64,000 bases of DNA from positions 1,178,001 to 1,242,000 of the forward strand of contig NC_085117.1 in assembly GCF_030269925.1 (NCBI RefSeq). Direction: 5' to 3'. Each line of letters begins with the position of its first letter. The stretch's first letter is position 1. A program made the translations under genes and the position numbers. Below the pieces are notes generated by a model. That model ran no database searches, was not told the DNA's origin, and saw only the letters and a program-made list of their open reading frames with translations. This DNA is from Bombyx mori. Its lineage: Eukaryota > Arthropoda > Insecta > Lepidoptera > Bombycidae. Below, piece by piece: positions 31,509 to 42,736 of this stretch.

Positions 31509-32059
31509 AAACAAAAATGGAGGCAACCATGAAACCTTATGTTTGTAAAGTCTGTAAAAAATGTTTTGTATTTAAAGAGAACTTTAAAACGCACATGAGA
31601 ATGCATCCTTCTGAAAAACGTCATGTTTGTGAAGTGTGCGAAAAACGCTTTACACGAATTGCTGATTTAAAAACACACATTAGAATACATACTGCGGAAA
31701 AACCTTACATTTGTGAAATATGTAGAAAAGGTTTTTCCCAAATTAGTAGTTTAAAATCTCATATAAGAATACATACTGGAGAAAAACCGTACATTTGTGA
31801 AGTGTGTAGAAAAGGTTTTACCCAAATTCATCATTTAAAATCTCATCTAAGAATACACACTGGAGAAAAACCGTACATTTGTGAAGTGTGTCAGAAGTGC
31901 TATGCACGAAATTATATTTTGGAAATACACAAAAGAAGACATACTGCAGAGAAACCTTATGTTTGTGAAGTTTGTAAAAAACGTTATGCACAAAATAGTT
32001 CCTTAAGAGCACACATGAGAGCTCATACTGGAGATAATTCTCATGTCTGTCAAGAGTAA
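31509..32059 (+). CDS. C2H2 zinc-finger gene C
   Basis: The LINE copy C tail ends a few bases before the ATG at 31517 (MEATMKPYVCKVCKKCFVF), which corresponds to MQATMKPY in B and D; the in-frame Met at 31454 lies in the LINE and is rejected. Seven fingers follow, from KPYVCKVCKKCFVFKENFKT to KPYVCEVCKKRYAQNSSLRA, with TGEKPY or TAEKPY linkers. The frame stops at 32057 where gene D has CPECSKGF: here the text is CQE-stop. Finger sequence goes on in the same region (32087-32287, then to 32690), so the original protein was longer. Its normal 5' flank is gone, replaced by the LINE. Probably a recent pseudogene, though the ORF could still give a seven-finger protein. Confidence 0.75.
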
Positions 32060-32740
32060 AGTAAAAGCTTTGCATACCTATCTAATTTGATAATTCATAT
32101 GAGAACACATACTGGAGGGAAAGCTTATGTTTGTGATGCGTGTGAAAAAAGCTTGTTGGGATTGAGTAATTTAAAAATCCACATAGCAACACACACGGCA
32201 GAGAAACCTTATGTTTGTGATATGTGGAAACAATCTTTTGCACAGAAGAGTTATTTAAAAAAACATATACCTAAAACACACTGCTGAAAAACTTTGTTTG
32301 TGAAGTGTGTTAAAAAGACTGCACACTTTCATTGTTAAAAAATGCAGATGATAACACATAAAGCAGAAAGATATTTCACAATTTGGGAATCACAAATTTG
32401 TCATTTAAGAACACACATGAGAATACATACAGGAGACAAACCTGCTTGTGAAGTTTGTACAAAAGGTTTTACACATCAGTCATTTAAAAACACACAAAGA
32501 TACCTACTAGAGAAGAAGCCTTATTATTGTGAATTGTGTGGAAAAGGTTTTTCAGTGTTGGTAATTTTAATTCACATATGAAAATGTATATTTTAGAAAA
32601 ACAGTATGCATGTGTGAAGTGTAACAAAGCATTTGCACAAATTGATAGTTTAATAATGTATCTGAGAATATATAATATCATAAAATGCCTGATCTTTCCA
32701 AGAATTTCTAGGTTATTATGTTTTTTTTTTATGTAAATAC
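32060..32740 (+). pseudogene. Zinc-finger gene C, decayed 3' finger region
   Basis: 32087-32287 reads KAYVCDACEKSLLGLSNLKI and KPYVCDMWKQSFAQKSYLKK, with the second Cys of the last finger changed to Trp. 32342-32736 holds ACEVCTKGFTHQSF and CELCGKGFSV remnants with frameshifts. Collinear with gene D. Confidence 0.75.
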
Positions 32741-32814
32741 ATAATGTAGCATACCTACGACTTGTAAAGAACAAATGCCAATCGGAACTTTATGGTCCTT
32801 GCAAAACAACTCAT

Positions 32815-33640
32815 TATAACCTAGGCCTCATATTTTCTGAGAAATAAGCTTGAACACAGCCATGCAAAGTTATTGATATTCTCTCTACTTTGTCCAAACA
32901 ATAATAATACAGTTAAAATATATGTTTCCAAATAGACAGATTCCATACCCATGAAGTATTGGAGTAGTATTCATATTTAACCTTGTCATAAAAGGTCAAA
33001 AGTTTTATTTTTTATGTTTTGGAGATGGGCAAAGTTAGGCAGATTTTTTGAAGCAAGTAAGTAATGCATTTCGGGATTATTTGAACCAGTAATGCGTTTG
33101 TAGATGTCTATGGGCTCCAGTAGCCACTTAACATCATGTCGACTGTGAGCTCGTCCACCCATCTAAGCAATAAAAAAAATCATGTGCATACTTAGAACAG
33201 AATATTCGAGGGCTGTCATTATAGAAAATAAAACTACATAATATTGAATAAAAAAAAATTGACAAACAATTTGTACTTGTAATGCAATAATCAAAATAAA
33301 ATACGGTCATATTATTATTATTATTATTTATTTATTTTATTATTATTTTACATTTATTATTATTATTATTATTATTATTAATTAAGAAAATAAATGTAAT
33401 TTTTTAGTGTATCCTCATGTGGAGTAGTCATCCTCAGGTCAAGATCTCCGGGCATTGGTTTCCAAAGACAAATATCCAAATTTGAAGAAAATGTTTTGAA
33501 CAACTGCTTTCGTTACTGCCATCTACAGGAGCAATGAGAAACTAATCGAATCGAAGCCATCTAGTAGCCGGCGCCCGTAAACATTTTTGTTGAGTGCTTG
33601 AGTTGCTTAATTAGAACTAATTTATGTGTATTATCGATGG
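32815..33640 (+). repeat. Segmental duplication downstream of zinc-finger gene C
   Basis: Near-identical to 12831-13640, including the same rearranged Bm1 piece (33090-33180). It differs by an ATT-rich microsatellite expansion at 33310-33382. The match ends at 'atttatgtgtatta' (33640). Confidence 0.85.
33310..33382. repeat. (ATT)n-rich microsatellite
   Basis: Two runs of ATT/TTA repeats absent from the duplicate block at 13340-13360. Confidence 0.8.
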
Positions 33641-33884
33641 CGCGGCGACGGCATTCGGTAGCATTGGTTAACATGAACCGCGACTCGGGCATATTGCGCG
33701 GCCTCAACCAACTCACCGCCCGCGCCGGGATGTGAGTCGAGCAAGCGCTACCTCATCTCAAATGAGGGGTGCCTCATGAGTACCTCGCGATGTAAACTGA
33801 GGTGCTCCCTCATCCTCACTTAAAATAGACGAGTCACTTATCGCTCTAAGTCCTTGTCGTCAACTGCTCTCAAATATTAAGTGT
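33641..33884. other. No gene seen; GC-richer spacer
   Basis: Contains 'atggcgcggcgacggcattc' and short CTCAT repeats (33750-33820). No frame of note. Confidence 0.3.
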
Positions 33885-34071
33885 TTTTTTTATTGCTTAG
33901 ATGGCTGGACGAGCTCACAGCTCGCCTGGTGTTAAGTGGTTACTGGAGCCCATAGACATCTACAACGTAAATGCGTCATCCACCTTGAGATACAAGTTCT
34001 AAGGTCTCAGTACAGTTACAACGGCTACCCACCCTTCAAACCGGAACGCATTACTTTTCACGGCAAAAATT

Positions 34072-35342
34072 GGCGGGATGATAAGTAACTAGCCTCTGCT
34101 ATTTTAATAGTTAAAATAAAAAAAATATATCTCATTTTGAAATTCGTATCTCTGGCCACCTGTGTTCTAAATTTGAATTTGGTGGCGTGAAAATTTTATA
34201 GGTTTTTTGTCATTTGAAAATATATATTGTCAAGTGTTTTCAAAATGGATAAAATTGAACAAAGAGCAGTAATAAAGTTTCTTCATGAAGCGGAAAGATA
34301 TCTATGACGAGTTAAAGAATGTTTTGGGTGAATGTGCTCCTTCTTATGCCACAGTAAAAAACTGGGTGGATAAGTTTAAACGCGGCCGTACATGTGTCCA
34401 AGATGAAGCCCGCCCCGGACGTCCAAAAAGCGACACGACTCCGGAAACGGTCGTGAAAGTACATGATATGTTTTTAACAGATCGACGATTGAAGTTATCT
34501 GAAATAGCTGACACTACAGGTATCTCAAAAGAACAGGTACATCATATCATAAGCGAGGAATTAAATATGAAAAAGTTATCGGCCCGTTGGGTGCCACGAT
34601 TGTTTACGCACGATCAAAAAAGGATTCGGGTGCAGCAAAACTAAAAAGAATGTCTCAACCCTTTTTCAGAGTAATAAAGCCGATTTTTTACGTCGATTTA
34701 TAACAACAGATGAAACGTGTTCATTATATACGCTAGAATCAAAAATTCAAGCAAAACAGTCGACGCAATTGGGATGCCCGGCTCCAAAAAAAGCCATGGC
34801 TGTAAAGTCGGCTGGAAAAGTGATGGCCTCCGTCTTTTGGGATGCAGATGGGATCTTGATGATAGATTACCTTCCTAAAGATCAAACAATTAATGGAGAA
34901 TACTACGCTAATCTTCTAGATAATGTTCATCAATGTATTCAGCAAAAACGAACAGGTTTGGCGAAAAAAAAACATCTTCCACTAAGACAACGCTAGGGTT
35001 CACACATGTGTTAAAGCTGTGGCACAAATCAACGAATTGAAGTATGATTTGCTGCCCCACACACCTTATTCGCCTGACCTACCGCCATCAGACTTCTACT
35101 TATTCCCTAAGCTCAAAACTTTTTTGGGCGGACAGAAATTTGCCATAAATGATGAAGTCATAGCGGCTGTAGAGGAGTATTTTGCAGGCCACGAAAGAAA
35201 TCATTTTATGGAAGGCATTATTGCTTTAGAACGAAGATGGATTAAGTGCGTAGTGGTTCATGGAGACTATGTCGAAAAATAAAATTAATTTTATCATGGA
35301 AAGTTAAGTGTTTCATTACTAAGCTACTACTTATCATCCCGC
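34072..35342 (+). mobile_element. mariner element inside a Bm1 SINE
   Basis: TIRs GGCGGGATGATAAGTA at 34072 and the complement TACTTATCATCCCGCC at 35327-35342. The length near 1.27 kb is normal for mariner. The SINE on both sides makes this insertion younger than the SINE. Confidence 0.85.
34244..35282 (+). pseudogene. mariner transposase (DD34D), frameshifted
   Basis: Starts MDKIEQRAVIKFLHEAERYL then a stop; the 34285 frame continues KDIYDELKNVLGECAPSYAT and VKNWVDKFKRGRTCVQDEAR. After KRIRVQQN the frame is lost; catalytic ITTDETCSLYTLES and WDADGILMIDYLPKDQTING follow in another frame, and a third frame has DNARVHTCVKA preceded by a stop, then PYSPDLPPSDFYLFPKLKT. The D-D-D set is present with 34-residue spacing, but at least three lesions make it inactive. 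Confidence 0.85.
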
Positions 35343-35556
35343 CCTTGTACCTATCCATGCGGACTCACAAGAGGTCCTACCACCAGTAAGAAAAGTGTTG
35401 TGATGCTGATATGATACTGTAGTAGATAAATGAGGAAGGCACCTGCGGGGTGTACGCAGGGACGTCTTAAATCAGGCTGGGGCCCTTGGGCACACAAGAA
35501 TTTAAGGCCCTTTTGAAAGTAAAAAAAGCGAATTATAATATAATTTTTTTACTGAG

Positions 35557-37248
35557 TGATGTAAACTTCTTAGTTGAAATTATCAGCCATAAGTTGACGT
35601 AATTGTCAATCTGTTTTATTCGTTATTTGTCAATGTATCTAATGTAATCAAAGCAAATTTTACTGTTAATTTTAGCTTATTAAAACCTGAAAAAAAACAT
35701 TCTGCCATTGAAAAAGAAGCGTACGCCATTGTGGAATCATTGAAGAAATGGAGACATTTCCTTATTGGTAGACACTTTAAGTTGGTAACTGACCAACGCT
35801 CGGTTTCTTTTATGTTTAATATGAAACATTCAAGTAAGATAAAGAATGAAAAGACTCAAAGATGGCGACTGGAACTTGCTGCTTTCAAATACGATATTAT
35901 ATACAGACCGGGGAAAGAGAACTATGCCGCTGATGCACTATCCCGAGTTTGTGCCACTGTAGAAACACGTACTGCAAAACTTTTCTCGCTGCATGAGGCT
36001 CTTTGTCATCCAGGGGTAACAAGAATGTTTCACTGGGTTCGCTCTAAAAACCTTCCCTATTCTATTCTAAGAAGTCAGAACAATGACAAAATCTTGTCGA
36101 ACCTGCTCTGAAATAAAACCTAGATTCTTCCGAAATACCTTTGATGACCAGAGGAAACTTGTTAAAGCGACGGCTGCTTTTGAACGCCTTAGCATAGATT
36201 TTAAAGGACCAGTTCCAACAAATATAATAACAAATTCATACTTACCGTGATTGACGAATTTTCACGTTTCCCGTTTGCATTCCCATGCTCAGATGTAAGC
36301 TCGAAAACAGTGATTAAACATCTTAAAAACTTGTTTATGATATTTGGCATGCCTTCTTACGTTCATTTAGATCGCGGAACAGCATTTCTTTCTGCTGAAG
36401 TACAGGAATTTTTACATGTTCGAGGTATTGCCACTAGTAGAACTACAGCTTATAACCCTCAAGGTAACGGTCAAGTAGAAAAATTGAATTCTACTCTTTG
36501 GAGAACGATTCTTTTGACGCTGAAGACGAAGAATCTTTCGGTAGAAAATTGGGAACAAGTATTACCACAACCCTTACATTCAATCCGATCATTACTTTGT
36601 ACAACCACAAATTGCACTCCACATGAAAGAATGTTTAGACACCCTCGAAGATCTACAAACGGCACTTCTGTTCCATCGTGGCTTACAAATTCTGGACAAG
36701 TCTTGATGAAGAAATTTAATCGTACAAATAAATATCAGCCATTAGTAGAAGAGGTTGAATTGATACACAGCAATCCTGACTTTTCATACATTCGGCTTCC
36801 AGATGGCCGAGAAACAACAGTGTCGAATCGTCATCTAGCACCATTGGGTTCAGAAAGGGTAGATCTGCGAATAGATAATGAACACACTATTGATTATCAT
36901 AACGTCGCAGAACCACTTCCGGAAACAGAAGACCAAAACTTGGAGATTCCTTCATCCAATGAAACGGGACCTGTGGTACTTGATAATAGCAGAGAGCTAG
37001 AGACAGAATTACCATCATCACCACCGCCGGAGCCAACACTTCGTAGATCTGGTCGCGTCCATAAAACGCCAGGATTTTTAAAAGATTATATTTTAAAATA
37101 GTGCGGGAGAATGATGTAAACTTCTTAGTTCAGCCATAAGTTGACGTCATTGTCAATCTGTTTTATTCGTTATTTGTCAATGTATCTAATGTAATCAAAG
37201 CAAATTTTACTGTTAATTTTAGCTTATTAAAACCTTATATTCAGTAAA
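35557..37248 (+). mobile_element. Ty3/gypsy-type LTR retrotransposon, largely deleted
   Basis: Short direct repeats 35557-35688 and 37112-37248 (both beginning 'tgatgtaaacttcttagtt' and sharing 'gtcaatgtatctaatgtaat') are the LTRs; the second has lost nine bases near its start. A purine-rich gtgcgggagaa precedes the 3' LTR. The 5' LTR is fused directly to the RNase H region, so gag, protease and most of RT are missing. Confidence 0.8.
35691..37101 (+). pseudogene. Ty3/gypsy pol remnant: RNase H and integrase
   Basis: RNase H side: SAIEKEAYAIVESLKKW, LIGRHFKLVTDQRSVSFMFN, RPGKENYAADALSRV (to 36111). Then an integrase in a second frame (36247-37101): catalytic-core text RFPFAFPCSDVSSKTVIKHL, LDRGTAFLSAEVQEFL, ATSRTTAYNPQGNGQVEKLN and C-terminal RHLAPLGSE. 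In the core, the family D of 'SDRGTxF' is kept as LDRGTAF. A frame break lies between the two (36112-36246). No envelope-like gene is seen. Inactive. Confidence 0.8.
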
Positions 37249-38009
37249 GGTTTTCTCTTATTATAATTACCTTAAAGAAAATTAGGTAGATTCCGTGCTA
37301 CAGGTACTTTGAGAATCTTCCGCAGGTTTGTCCCAATTTACCCCAGAGTCCCAATTTACCCCATGTCATGGTACAAAGGTTTTGCTTCACGTATTATTAA
37401 ACTTATAGATTTATTGGTTCAACTCTTTTAAAAAAAAACATAATATTGTGATTGTGATCTATTTTGATCTATTTGATCTCTTGGGATCTATTTTAACAAG
37501 AACCCTTGTGGGTTCTAAATTAATTGGGTAATTAGACTAATAACGTGAAAGTGAGTACCTACCTATCTAAATAAGAAGCAAAAATTCTATGACATTTTCC
37601 GTTCCATTGGACTCTACAGTTGTTTTAATGCTCGATTGGTGACTTGGTGAACTCTTGGCTTGGTTGGTTTGTGGTTTGAGCTTGATGAAACAAGAAAATA
37701 ACACGAAAAGGAGGTCGGAGGAGACGTTTACATCCATAAGTGCAGCCTGTGAAATTATGACATCAATTCTGAATTATATTCAGTGTGGTGCAGATTAATT
37801 GACAAAAATTTAAAGAGTCAGTGACCCACAAACAAACTAGTAATTAAGACAAAAAAATGTACAGTTTTTAACTGTAAATAAAATAAGAGCCAAATTACAA
37901 AAGATACATGTTTTTGTATGTCCGGTCTGTTTCTAATTTTTGTTCTTTAAAAAACAGAACTTGAGACATTCTCGTGTGTAACATTTCAATCGAGTTAAGG
38001 TTTTTTTAA
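37249..38009. other. No gene seen; AT-rich 5' flank of zinc-finger gene D
   Basis: Two copies of 'tcccaatttacccc' at 37333-37362 are short direct repeats. No frame of note. If gene D is expressed, its promoter or 5' exon lies here or beyond. Confidence 0.35.
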
Positions 38010-39101
38010 ATGTTTTATTTAAAAACAAAAATGCAGGCAACCATGAAACCTTATGTTTGTAAAGTCTGTAAAAAATGTTTTGTATTTAAAGAGAACTTTA
38101 AAACGCACATGAGAATGCATCCTTCTGAAAAACGTCATGTTTGTGAAGTGTGCGAAAAACGCTTTACACAAATTTGTGAATTAAAACTACACATTAGAGT
38201 ACATACTGCGGAAAAACCTTACATTTGTGAAGTATGTAGAAAAGGTTTTTCCCAAATTAATAGTTTAAAATCTCATATAAGAATACATACTGGAGAAAAA
38301 CTGTACATTTGTGAAGTGTGTAGAAAAGGTTTTACCCAAATTCATCATTTAAAATCTCATTTAAGAATACACACTGGAGAAAAACCGTACATTTGTGAAG
38401 TGTGTCAGAAGTGCTATGCACGAAATTATATGTTGGAAATACACAAAAGAAGTCATACTGCAGAGAAACCTTATGTTTGTGAAGTTTGTAAAAAAATATT
38501 TGTGTTTAAAGAGAACTTTAAAACGCACATGAAAATGCATCCTCCTGAAAAATGTTATGTTTGTGAAGTGTGCAAAAAACGCTTTTCACGAATTGAAGTA
38601 TTAAAAACACACATTAGAATACATACTGCGGAAAAACCATACGTTTGTGAAGTATGTAGAAAAGGTTTTTCCCAAATTGGTCATTTAAAATCACATCTAA
38701 GAATACACACTGGAGAGAAACCTTATGCTTGTGAAATATGTGAAAAACGTTTTGCACATAATAGTTCCTTAAGAGCACACATGAGAGCTCATACTGGAGA
38801 ACGTTCTCATGTCTGTCCAGAGTGTAGTAAAGGCTTTAAATGCCTCCCTAATTTGAAAATTCATATGAGAACACATACTGGAGAGAAACCTTATGTTTGT
38901 GATGTATGTGAAAAAAGTTTTACAAGAATGAATCAATTAAAAGTCCACATGGCAACACATTCAACAGAGAAACCTTATGTTTGTGATATGTGTAAAAAAT
39001 CTTTTGCACATCTGAGTTATTTAAAAAAACATATTACAAGACACTGCCCAAAAACTTTGTTTGTGAAGTGTGTAAAAAAGTCCGAGACTTTCATTGTTTA
39101 A
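38010..39101 (+). CDS. C2H2 zinc-finger gene D, twelve fingers, best-preserved member
   Basis: A 363-residue open frame. Possible starts are 38010 (MFYLKTK), 38031 (MQATMKPY) and 38043 (MKPY); 38031 is shared with gene B. Twelve C2H2 fingers are separated by TGEKPY or TAEKPY linkers: fingers 1 and 6 are of the KKCFVFKENFKTHM type and are near duplicates, fingers 3, 4 and 8 of the RKGF.Q..SLKSH type, fingers 9-12 are more distinct (ICEKRFAHNSSLRA, CSKGFKCLPNLKI, CEKSFTRMNQLKV, CKKSFAHLSYLKK). The C-terminus is SETFIV. Expected to act as a nuclear DNA-binding factor; target unknown. No ZAD, BTB or KRAB-like domain. It is the only family member here whose 5' flank is not a LINE. Confidence 0.85.
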   Translation: MFYLKTKMQATMKPYVCKVCKKCFVFKENFKTHMRMHPSEKRHVCEVCEKRFTQICELKLHIRVHTAEKPYICEVCRKGFSQINSLKSHIRIHTGEKLYICEVCRKGFTQIHHLKSHLRIHTGEKPYICEVCQKCYARNYMLEIHKRSHTAEKPYVCEVCKKIFVFKENFKTHMKMHPPEKCYVCEVCKKRFSRIEVLKTHIRIHTAEKPYVCEVCRKGFSQIGHLKSHLRIHTGEKPYACEICEKRFAHNSSLRAHMRAHTGERSHVCPECSKGFKCLPNLKIHMRTHTGEKPYVCDVCEKSFTRMNQLKVHMATHSTEKPYVCDMCKKSFAHLSYLKKHITRHCPKTLFVKCVKKSETFIV

Positions 39102-39402
39102 AAATACAGATGATAACACAACAGTGGCGTAGCGGGGGGGGGGGGGGGGATATAATTTCACATTACTTAATAAAAATATTTCAACCATTTCATATTTTTA
39201 TTACAGCTACAATATTATACATAGCATTAATGATTATATGATTCTTTTGAAAATATTTTGGAAAATGTATTGCTAAAGCTTTCTGTCTCTAATAAACAAA
39301 TTTTTGTATGTGGTGATTTTAATATCAATCTTTTAGAAAACACAAATACCACTATTAGATTCAGAACATTGTTAAAGTCATATAACCTCCCAAACCCAAA
39401 GG

Positions 39403-39850
39403 ATGGTCGATAGTCCTGCTCTCGCGGATCGCTTGGAACCTCTGCGTCTACGGAGGGACTTCGGTTCTCTGTGTTTTATACCGCATGGTCCATAGGGAAT
39501 GCTCTGAGGAATTATTCGAGATGATCCCCTCATCTTTTTATCATCGCACCTTCCGCCATCGGAGCAGGGTTCACCATATTATCTGGAACCGCTGCGTTCA
39601 TCAACAGTGCGTTTCCAAAGATCTTTTTTGCCACGTACCATCCGGCTTTGGAATGAACTCCCCTCCACGGTGTTTTCCGAGCGCTATGACATGTCCTTCT
39701 TCAAACGAGGCTTGCGGAGAGTACTTTATGGTAGGCAGCGGCTTGGCTCTGCCCCTGGCATTGCTGACGTCCATAAGCGACGGTGACCACTTACCATCAG
39801 GTGGGCCGTATGCTCGTCTGCATACAAAGGCAACAAAAAAAAATAAAAAA
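39403..39850 (+). mobile_element. Jockey/CR1-group LINE 3' end nested in the CR1/L2 LINE
   Basis: Plus-strand copy of the 3' end of the minus-strand LINE at 14863-18140: LADRLEPLRLRRDFGSLCF, FYHRTFRHRSRVH, CPSSNEACGEYF, then the 3'UTR and 'aggcaacaaaaaaaaataaa'. It interrupts the endonuclease-RT link of the host LINE, so it inserted later. Confidence 0.8.
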
Positions 39851-39859
39851 ATTATTGCA

Positions 39860-41463
39860 TAACCATGTCAACAAATTTAATGAAATTTTTAAATTTAAGA
39901 AAATTAATTCAAGCAATATAATAAAAAGTTTTAATAGCCTTAATGTAAAAAATACAGCTGACTTGTGGGGAATATCAGTAAAGGTTTTGAAGTCTGTAAT
40001 AGACATTATTGCTTCTCATCTTGTTAGTATTTTTAATGATTGTATTAAGTGTGGTGTATTTCCTGACTTAATGAAACATAGTAAAGTGATTCCTCTTTTT
40101 AAATCTGGTAGTACTGATGACCCCTCTAACTATAGACCTATTTCAGTACTCCCTACGTTGAGTAAAAACTTTGAAAAAATTAATTTGACACAACTTTTAG
40201 AACATTTTAATTCAAATAACCTGCGTCATAATAAACAATTCGGGTTTACAAGGGGTCGCTCTACAACTGATGCAGGTGCTTATCTAATCAAAAATATATT
40301 TCAATCTTGGGAGGAATCGCATGATTGTCTTGGAATTTTCTGTGACTGATCCAAAGCATTTGACTGTGTTGAACACGAAACATTGGTGAGGAAAATACAT
40401 CACTATGGTATTAGGGATAGTGCATTGGAACTTATTACTTCCTATTTATCAGGAAGGATACAAACTGTAGATGTGAAAGGTAATAGATCTTCAGGCACCA
40501 CATTGAAAATGGGTGTACCTCAGGGTTCCATTTTGGGTCCTTTTTTATTTCTAATATAATATATAAACGATTTGCCTAGTTTTATCGAGTCCCGACACGA
40601 GGTCGTATTATTCGCAGATGATACATCTTTATTATTTAAAATTAAACGACAATTATAAGTCTATGACGAAGTGAATGATGCGATTTCGTGTGTGGTTCAT
40701 TGGTTCCGTATCAATAACCTATTATTGAATAGTAAGAAAACTAAATGTATTAGATTTACTTTAAAATGTATTAAATCATCTTTAAATGTGAGACAAGTCG
40801 ATAGTAATGTAATTGTTTCTGAGGAATCATTGGAGCTTGTTTAGTCAACCGTATTTCTTGGTATAACAGTGGACTCCAAACAGCAGTGGGGACCTCATAT
40901 TCATAAATTGGCGAGTAAGCTCAGCTCTGCAGCATACGCAGTAAAAAAAATTAGAATGTTAACAAATGCGGACACGGCTCGTTTAGTTTACTTTAGTTAC
41001 TTCTACAGTGTCATGTCCTATGGCATTTTGCTATGGGGCAATGCGGCCGATGTAGAAATGATATTTATTCTGCAGAAAAGAGCTATACGTGCTATTTATA
41101 ACATGCACTCAAGGGAATCCCTGAGGGAAAAATTTAAAGAAATTAAAGTTCTCACTATGCCATCCCAGTATATCTTTGAAAATTTGATGTATGTTCGTAA
41201 ACATATTGAGGAGTTTCCTAAAATGTCGGACATACTTACTAAATAATAGAAATACTAGAAACAAACACAAGCTTATTGTGCCCATGAGTAGGTTACATAA
41301 GATACGAAATTCATTCGGGTGTTTGTCTGTGCGCCTGTACAACAAAATCCCACAAGATGTTCAGAACCTACATATACATAGGCTTAAGAAAACTATTAAA
41401 GAACATCTGTGCAATAAAGCTTACTATAAAGTCAATGATTATCTAGAAGATTGCACAAACTGA
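39860..41463 (+). pseudogene. CR1/L2-group LINE ORF2: reverse transcriptase remnants
   Basis: 39783-40349 reads NTADLWGISVKVLKSVI, VIPLFKSGSTDDPSNYRPIS and QFGFTRGRSTTDAGAYLI and stops at FCD-stop-SKAFDC. The catalytic box LFADDTSLLFKIKR is at about 40610, out of the main frame. 40869-41246 holds the thumb (DSKQQWGPHIHKLASKLSSA). 41191-41463 is the C-terminus (NKHKLIVPMSRLHKIRNSFG, KAYYKVNDYLEDCTN). Five or more stops or shifts. Confidence 0.85.
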
Positions 41464-42150
41464 ACTGGGAATGAGTTGCTCGCTCCGGGCATTTCAATAT
41501 TGTAATAATTGTTATGTTATAAATACTTATTGTAAAAATGAATGTTTAAAAAAACCTAATATTAAAAAAAAAAACTAATATTTAAAAAAAAAAAAGACAT
41601 GCCCGCTGAGTTTCTTGCCAATTCTTCTCAGGACGGAGGCTAGTTCTTGTGAATTGGCGGTAGTTATTTTGACGTTCAACAAGTATGTACTTTCATTTAT
41701 GTTGAATAAAACTTTTTTGATTTGATTTGATTTGATTGGACCGATTGAACTGGCAACACCGTCAATACTGACTCGCGGGAATTCCCCGTAATTTATAATA
41801 ATAAGTGTCGTGTCTGGCACCGGCCTTATTTAATAATCATTGTTCATAAAGTGGCAACATTTTTGTTTTTATTAAATTAGGATAATTTTTTATTTTTTAC
41901 ATTACAACACTGTTCATTACCACGCAGCCGTTTCATTTTGAACTCATATCAAAGATCTAATAAAATTAAAGTTACGCCGAAACATGGCCTTCAGAGCCAA
42001 ATAATTAAAAAAAAAGAGAAGAACCAGCAAGTGATCAAGTGAAAAGCGGAGTACGTGATGCTTTGACAATTCAAAGAAAATACGTAAATAAAAGGGCGGC
42101 AAAATTGTCTTCCGCTCCGGGCGGCTGACGCCCACGCTACGCCATTGTAA

Positions 42151-42736
42151 CACCGGTCACTCACATGCGCACGAATACGCAAACCCGCAAGTGTAGGACG
42201 ACATTTGCAAATGATTGTGCAAAGTTTTCGCTACATTCGTAGTTTTCCAAGCTGTGTCGGTTTTTTAACAGACATCAAAGCGCGCGAACCGCGAACCTTC
42301 GCGTAGTCTCCCACACATTCGTTTGCCCAGTTGCGCCGACGATTGCGAAGGTAATGGACGTATCGCCATTTTCATAGTTCGTGACGTCTACTGTGTAGCG
42401 TATCTTCATCAAAAGAAATCCCTTATAAACAGCATGGCTGTTAATGATGTCTGGGAAAGAATTCAAAACACTTTTTCTCTTCAATGTTCTATTGACGAAG
42501 TAAAAAGGAGGAGAAATCCGTGAGACATTCGTAAACAAGTGTAGGAGGAAGCGCAAACGGGTTCGCAAATTGAGTATGCGAACCCATTTGCACAGCCGCT
42601 AGGTTTGCGCATGAATGTTTGACGGCCCTTCACATACACATACATTGTACGAATATTTACATACATTGTAAATTTATTTTTGACGTATTATTGACGTACA
42701 TTGTACGAATATTTGCGCGCATGTCAGTGGCCGGCA
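42151..42736. mobile_element. PIF/Harbinger-like element with MADF-like frame
   Basis: TIRs CCGGYCACTSACATGCGC at 42153 and, complemented, at 42717-42734; 3-bp TAA on both sides (42148-42150, 42737-42739), the target size of PIF/Harbinger. Inside, 42434-42523 encodes MAVNDVWERIQNTFSLQCSI, similar to the start of a MADF domain, a protein often carried by such elements. No transposase is seen. Confidence 0.5.

Larger units (their letters stand above)
33885..35395 (-). repeat. Bm1-type SINE, minus strand, split by a mariner
   Basis: 33885-34071 is the tail and body ('attgcttagatggctggacg' to 'ttacttttcacggcaaaaat'); the rest resumes at 35343-35395 ('gtacctatccatgcggactc', 'acaagaggtcctaccacc'). 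Order and orientation fit one SINE of the type at 50236-50610. Confidence 0.85.
39240..41735 (+). mobile_element. CR1/L2-group LINE, 5'-truncated, split by another LINE
   Basis: The endonuclease piece FVCGDFNINLLENTNTTIRF (39302-39400) and RT from 39860 onward belong to one element. The 3'UTR 'cttgccaattcttctcagga' ends in TGATT repeats at 41717-41737, a short-repeat tail typical of CR1/L2 types. Confidence 0.8.
39122..42147. mobile_element. hAT-like element loaded with LINE insertions
   Basis: Termini CAGTGGCGTAGCG at 39122 and the complement CGCTACGCCATTG ending at 42147. The 8-bp flanks are taacacaa (39114-39121) and taacac.. (42148 onward; taacacat once the Harbinger-like element is taken out), fitting the 8-bp target duplication of hAT transposons. 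It sits in the 3' part of zinc-finger gene D. A run of about 17 G (39133-39149) follows the left end. No transposase frame is seen; most of the interior is a CR1-like LINE. Confidence 0.6.

Noticed and set aside
35557..37248. Endogenous retrovirus with envelope
   Set aside because: Only RNase H and integrase remain between very short LTRs; no envelope-like frame, so a plain Ty3/gypsy element is the simpler reading.
39133..39149. Run of about 17 G as a quadruplex or functional site
   Set aside because: A single homopolymer next to a transposon end; length is unreliable in sequencing and no other G-runs accompany it.
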